64,000 nt of DNA from the NCBI GenBank assembly GCA_023399055.1, contig JAEWQV010000014.1:186001-250000 (forward strand), in the 5' to 3' direction. Below are positions 61,737 to 64,000 of the stretch, piece after piece (the first letter of the stretch is position 1; each line of letters opens with the position of its first letter). Origin of the DNA: Bacillota bacterium (GTDB lineage: Bacteria; Bacillota; Clostridia; Lachnospirales; Lachnospiraceae). The notes below the pieces were generated by a model that was given only the letters and a program-made list of their open reading frames with translations, did no database searches and was not told where the DNA came from. The position numbers and the translations under genes are program-made.

Positions 61737-62621
61737 ATGCATACATTGTACATTGTGACTGGAATTATAGTAGGATTATTCCTATGGGCAGCAATTGAGA
61801 AAAAACTATTAATATATACGAAATATAACATAACAAACACATTGCTTCCCAAAGCATTTAACGGAGTAGGATTTGTCGTATTGGCCGATCTACATAATAA
61901 TTGCTTTGGTAAAAACAATGAAAGACTAACTAAGAAAATTGATCAATTATCGCCGGAGTTTATTCTTGTCGCAGGTGATATGATAAGTAAAAACACCTTG
62001 TGTTACCCAAGTCCTGCCTTTGATTTACTAGATGCCTTAAGTAAAAGATATCCCATCTATTATTCTTTTGGAAATCATGAGCAAAGATTTGAACACTTGG
62101 ATACAGAGTCGAAAGAATATTTTTCTTGGGTGGAATTTCAAGAGAAACTTAAGAAAAAGGGTGTTATATTTTTAAATAATAAAACGATAGAACTGAAGAA
62201 GCAAAAGGATAGTATTTTAATTAGTGGTATTTCAATAGGGCAAAAATTTTTTGAGCGTAGTAAAGCTCCAGAAATGGAGGACAATTATTTATCCTTGTTA
62301 CTTCAAAATACAAACAGCAAGAAATATCATATCTTACTTGCACATAACCCAGTATACTTTTCAAATTATATAAAATGGGGAGCGGATTTATCCATTGGAG
62401 GACATTTGCACGGTGGTATGGTTCGGCTTCCTGGATTAGGTGGAGTGATATCACCCCAAGTGAAATTTTTCCCAGCTTATAGTTCGGGTTGCTTTACCTT
62501 GGAAGATAAACACATGGTGGTTTCTAGAGGTTTGGGTTCGCATTCCTTTATGCCCAGACTATTTAATACTCCGGAGATTGTTTATGTGATTATGCAACAA
62601 AAAGAACAGGGGAAAGGTTGA
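61737..62621 (+). CDS. Calcineurin-like metallophosphoesterase (YkuE/YaeI type)
   Basis: One N-terminal membrane segment (about 3-22). Metal-binding motifs: VVLADLHNN, AGDMIS, GNHEQRF, LLAHNP and GGHLHGG, the full calcineurin set. The family includes UDP-diacylglucosamine hydrolases and phosphodiesterases; no substrate can be assigned. 294 aa. GGAG is rather far from the ATG. Confidence 0.9.
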   Translation: MHTLYIVTGIIVGLFLWAAIEKKLLIYTKYNITNTLLPKAFNGVGFVVLADLHNNCFGKNNERLTKKIDQLSPEFILVAGDMISKNTLCYPSPAFDLLDALSKRYPIYYSFGNHEQRFEHLDTESKEYFSWVEFQEKLKKKGVIFLNNKTIELKKQKDSILISGISIGQKFFERSKAPEMEDNYLSLLLQNTNSKKYHILLAHNPVYFSNYIKWGADLSIGGHLHGGMVRLPGLGGVISPQVKFFPAYSSGCFTLEDKHMVVSRGLGSHSFMPRLFNTPEIVYVIMQQKEQGKG

Positions 62622-62727
62622 GAGGATTTTCTTTCAGCCACAAAAAAGTTTTGTGCTTGATGTATCCAAAGTATATGTACACATTCGCACAAAACTTATT
62701 TACGCAAAAATGGAGGGTATATGTAAT

Positions 62728-63504
62728 ATGAGTATTCCAGTAAAATTGGAAGCATTTGAAGGTCCATTGGACCTCTTGCTTCATTTAATTGATAAAAATA
62801 AAGTTAACATATATGATATTCCAATTGTAGAGATTACTGAGCAGTATTTAGAGTATATTAAGCAGATGGATACCAAGAATCTTGAAATCATGAGCGAGTT
62901 CTTGGTTATGGCAGCTACGTTGGTTAAGATTAAGTCAAAAATGCTGCTTCCTGTAGAAGAAAGTGAAGAAGAGGAAGCTGTAGACCCGAGACAGGAGTTG
63001 GTGGATCGCTTACTGGAATACAAAATGTATAAGTATATTTCAGAAGAATTAAAGGACAAGCAGCTGGATGCTTCACGTGCTATGTTCAAGTTACCTACAA
63101 TCCCAGAGGAAATTGCAAATTACAGAGAAGAAATTGATCCAAGCGAACTCTTAAGTGACTTGACTCTGGCGAGACTGCACGAAATATTTAAATCAATTGT
63201 AAAGAAACAAGCAGATAAAATTGACCCTATTCGAAGTAAGTTTGGTAAGATTGAGAAAGAGGATATTAATCTATCTGATAAGTTTACACAAGTTCAGGAG
63301 TATGGATTAGTACATAGAGTATTTTCATTTCGCAATTTATTAGAAGCTGCTAGCACAAAAATGGAAGTCATCGTGACCTTCCTGGCTATTCTGGAGTTAA
63401 TTAAGATTGGGAGAATATACATAGAACAGGAAATTATACTGGATGATATCAAAATCACTTATTTAGCTGATGATATCATTCAAATGGAGGAGGCAAGCTT
63501 TTAA
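62728..63504 (+). CDS. scpA: Segregation and condensation protein A
   Basis: Kleisin subunit of the SMC condensin; binds ScpB and the SMC head. LEAFEGPLDLLLHLI (6-20) is the N-terminal signature; an acidic linker (EESEEEEAV) and the C-terminal winged-helix region follow. 258 aa from the ATG at 62728, with GGAGGG upstream; the frame is open further upstream. The stop overlaps the scpB start by one base (TAATG), implying coupling. Confidence 0.95.
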   Translation: MSIPVKLEAFEGPLDLLLHLIDKNKVNIYDIPIVEITEQYLEYIKQMDTKNLEIMSEFLVMAATLVKIKSKMLLPVEESEEEEAVDPRQELVDRLLEYKMYKYISEELKDKQLDASRAMFKLPTIPEEIANYREEIDPSELLSDLTLARLHEIFKSIVKKQADKIDPIRSKFGKIEKEDINLSDKFTQVQEYGLVHRVFSFRNLLEAASTKMEVIVTFLAILELIKIGRIYIEQEIILDDIKITYLADDIIQMEEASF

Positions 63505-64000
63505 TGGAGTTAAAAGTTATAGAAGCACAAATTGAGGCAATCTTATTCACTATGGGGGAAGCGGTTGAACTAGAGCGGATTGCCGGTGCAATCGATCATG
63601 ATGAAGAGACTACCAGAAGAATTATACATAATATGATGGATCGTTATGAGAGCGAAGAGTATGGTATCCATATCATCGAACTGGATGGAGCTTTTCAGTT
63701 GTGTACTAAGAACACAATGTATGAAACAATTATAAAGATTACACATATACCTAAAAAGCATGTTTTAACGGATGTATTACTTGAGACGTTATCCATTATT
63801 GCATATAAACAGCCAATTACTAAAATTCAAATTGAAGCAATCCGTGGGGTGAAATCAGATCACTCTGTGAATAAACTGGTGGAATATAATCTAGTATGTG
63901 AGCTTGGTAGAATGGATGTTCCAGGAAGGCCAATACTGTTTGGAACCACAGAAGAATTCTTAAGAAGCTTTGGGCTTCAGTCCCTGGATGCGCTGCCAGT
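63504..64000 (+). CDS. scpB: Segregation and condensation protein B, cut by window edge
   Basis: MELKVIEAQIEAILF opens the first winged helix; LLETLSIIAYKQPITKIQIE, AIRGVKSDHSVNKL and GRPILFGTTEEFL are ScpB marks of the second. GGAGGAGG lies before the ATG. At least 165 residues are inside the window; the end is missing. Forms the SMC-ScpAB complex with ScpA. Confidence 0.95.
   Translation, partial: MELKVIEAQIEAILFTMGEAVELERIAGAIDHDEETTRRIIHNMMDRYESEEYGIHIIELDGAFQLCTKNTMYETIIKITHIPKKHVLTDVLLETLSIIAYKQPITKIQIEAIRGVKSDHSVNKLVEYNLVCELGRMDVPGRPILFGTTEEFLRSFGLQSLDALP

Overview
This window is an ordinary, gene-dense chromosomal segment of an AT-rich, endospore-forming Firmicute. The sporulation genes (gpr, spoIIP, yqfC/yqfD, spoIIM, a SpoVB/YtgP-like flippase, a BofC-like lipoprotein, a DacF-type carboxypeptidase) and the anaerobe-type gene set point to Clostridia. 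The overall look is that of Lachnospiraceae, such as a Lachnoclostridium phytofermentans-like organism; that family-level guess is inference from gene content and order. Almost everything is on the + strand. Only rpsT (left edge) and an AroF/G/H-type DAHP synthase (56.8-57.8 kb) are on the - strand.

Layout: (1) 0-13.9 kb holds rpsT(-), gpr, spoIIP, lepA, hemW, the CIRCE-controlled hrcA-grpE-dnaK-dnaJ heat-shock operon, prmA and rsmE, in the order known from Bacillus. (2) 14-20.2 kb holds a small alarmone synthetase, a NOL1/NOP2/sun RNA methyltransferase, two pseudouridine synthases, a HAD phosphatase, recU and a PrdX-like tRNA-editing protein. (3) 20.3-26.7 kb is a histidine operon, hisZ-G-D-B-A and an unusual hisF-like/hisI/hisE fusion, with consensus promoters before hisZ and before hisB. 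(4) 26.9-35.7 kb holds alaS, a ComER-like reductase, rpsU, and the yqfC-yqfD-phoH-yqfF-ybeY cluster. (5) 35.7-47.5 kb holds a YerB-like lipoprotein, a flippase, two flavoproteins, proB, a DUF896 protein, a folate cyclo-ligase, hflK-hflC and an M14 carboxypeptidase. (6) 47.6-64 kb holds miaB, rny, an aminotransferase, proC, a NUDIX hydrolase, spoIIM, a XerD-like protein, a YbaK protein, aroF(-), pdp, a small Ig-like surface protein, dacF, a metallophosphoesterase, scpA and the start of scpB.

The genes serve translation and ribosome maturation (rpsT, rpsU, lepA, prmA, rsmE, ybeY, miaB, alaS), protein folding, histidine and proline synthesis, sporulation, and chromosome segregation. No phage, transposase, CRISPR array, rRNA or tRNA gene was seen. 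The most unusual items are a HisF-like domain that has lost catalytic and phosphate-binding residues and is fused to HisI-HisE; a XerD-family protein with altered active-site positions; a short YqfF relative with a degenerate HD site; a 119-bp nested inverted repeat followed by five 16-bp repeats between dnaJ and prmA; and a perfect palindrome over the -10 box of the rsmE promoter. Nothing here clearly forms a wholly new multi-gene system.
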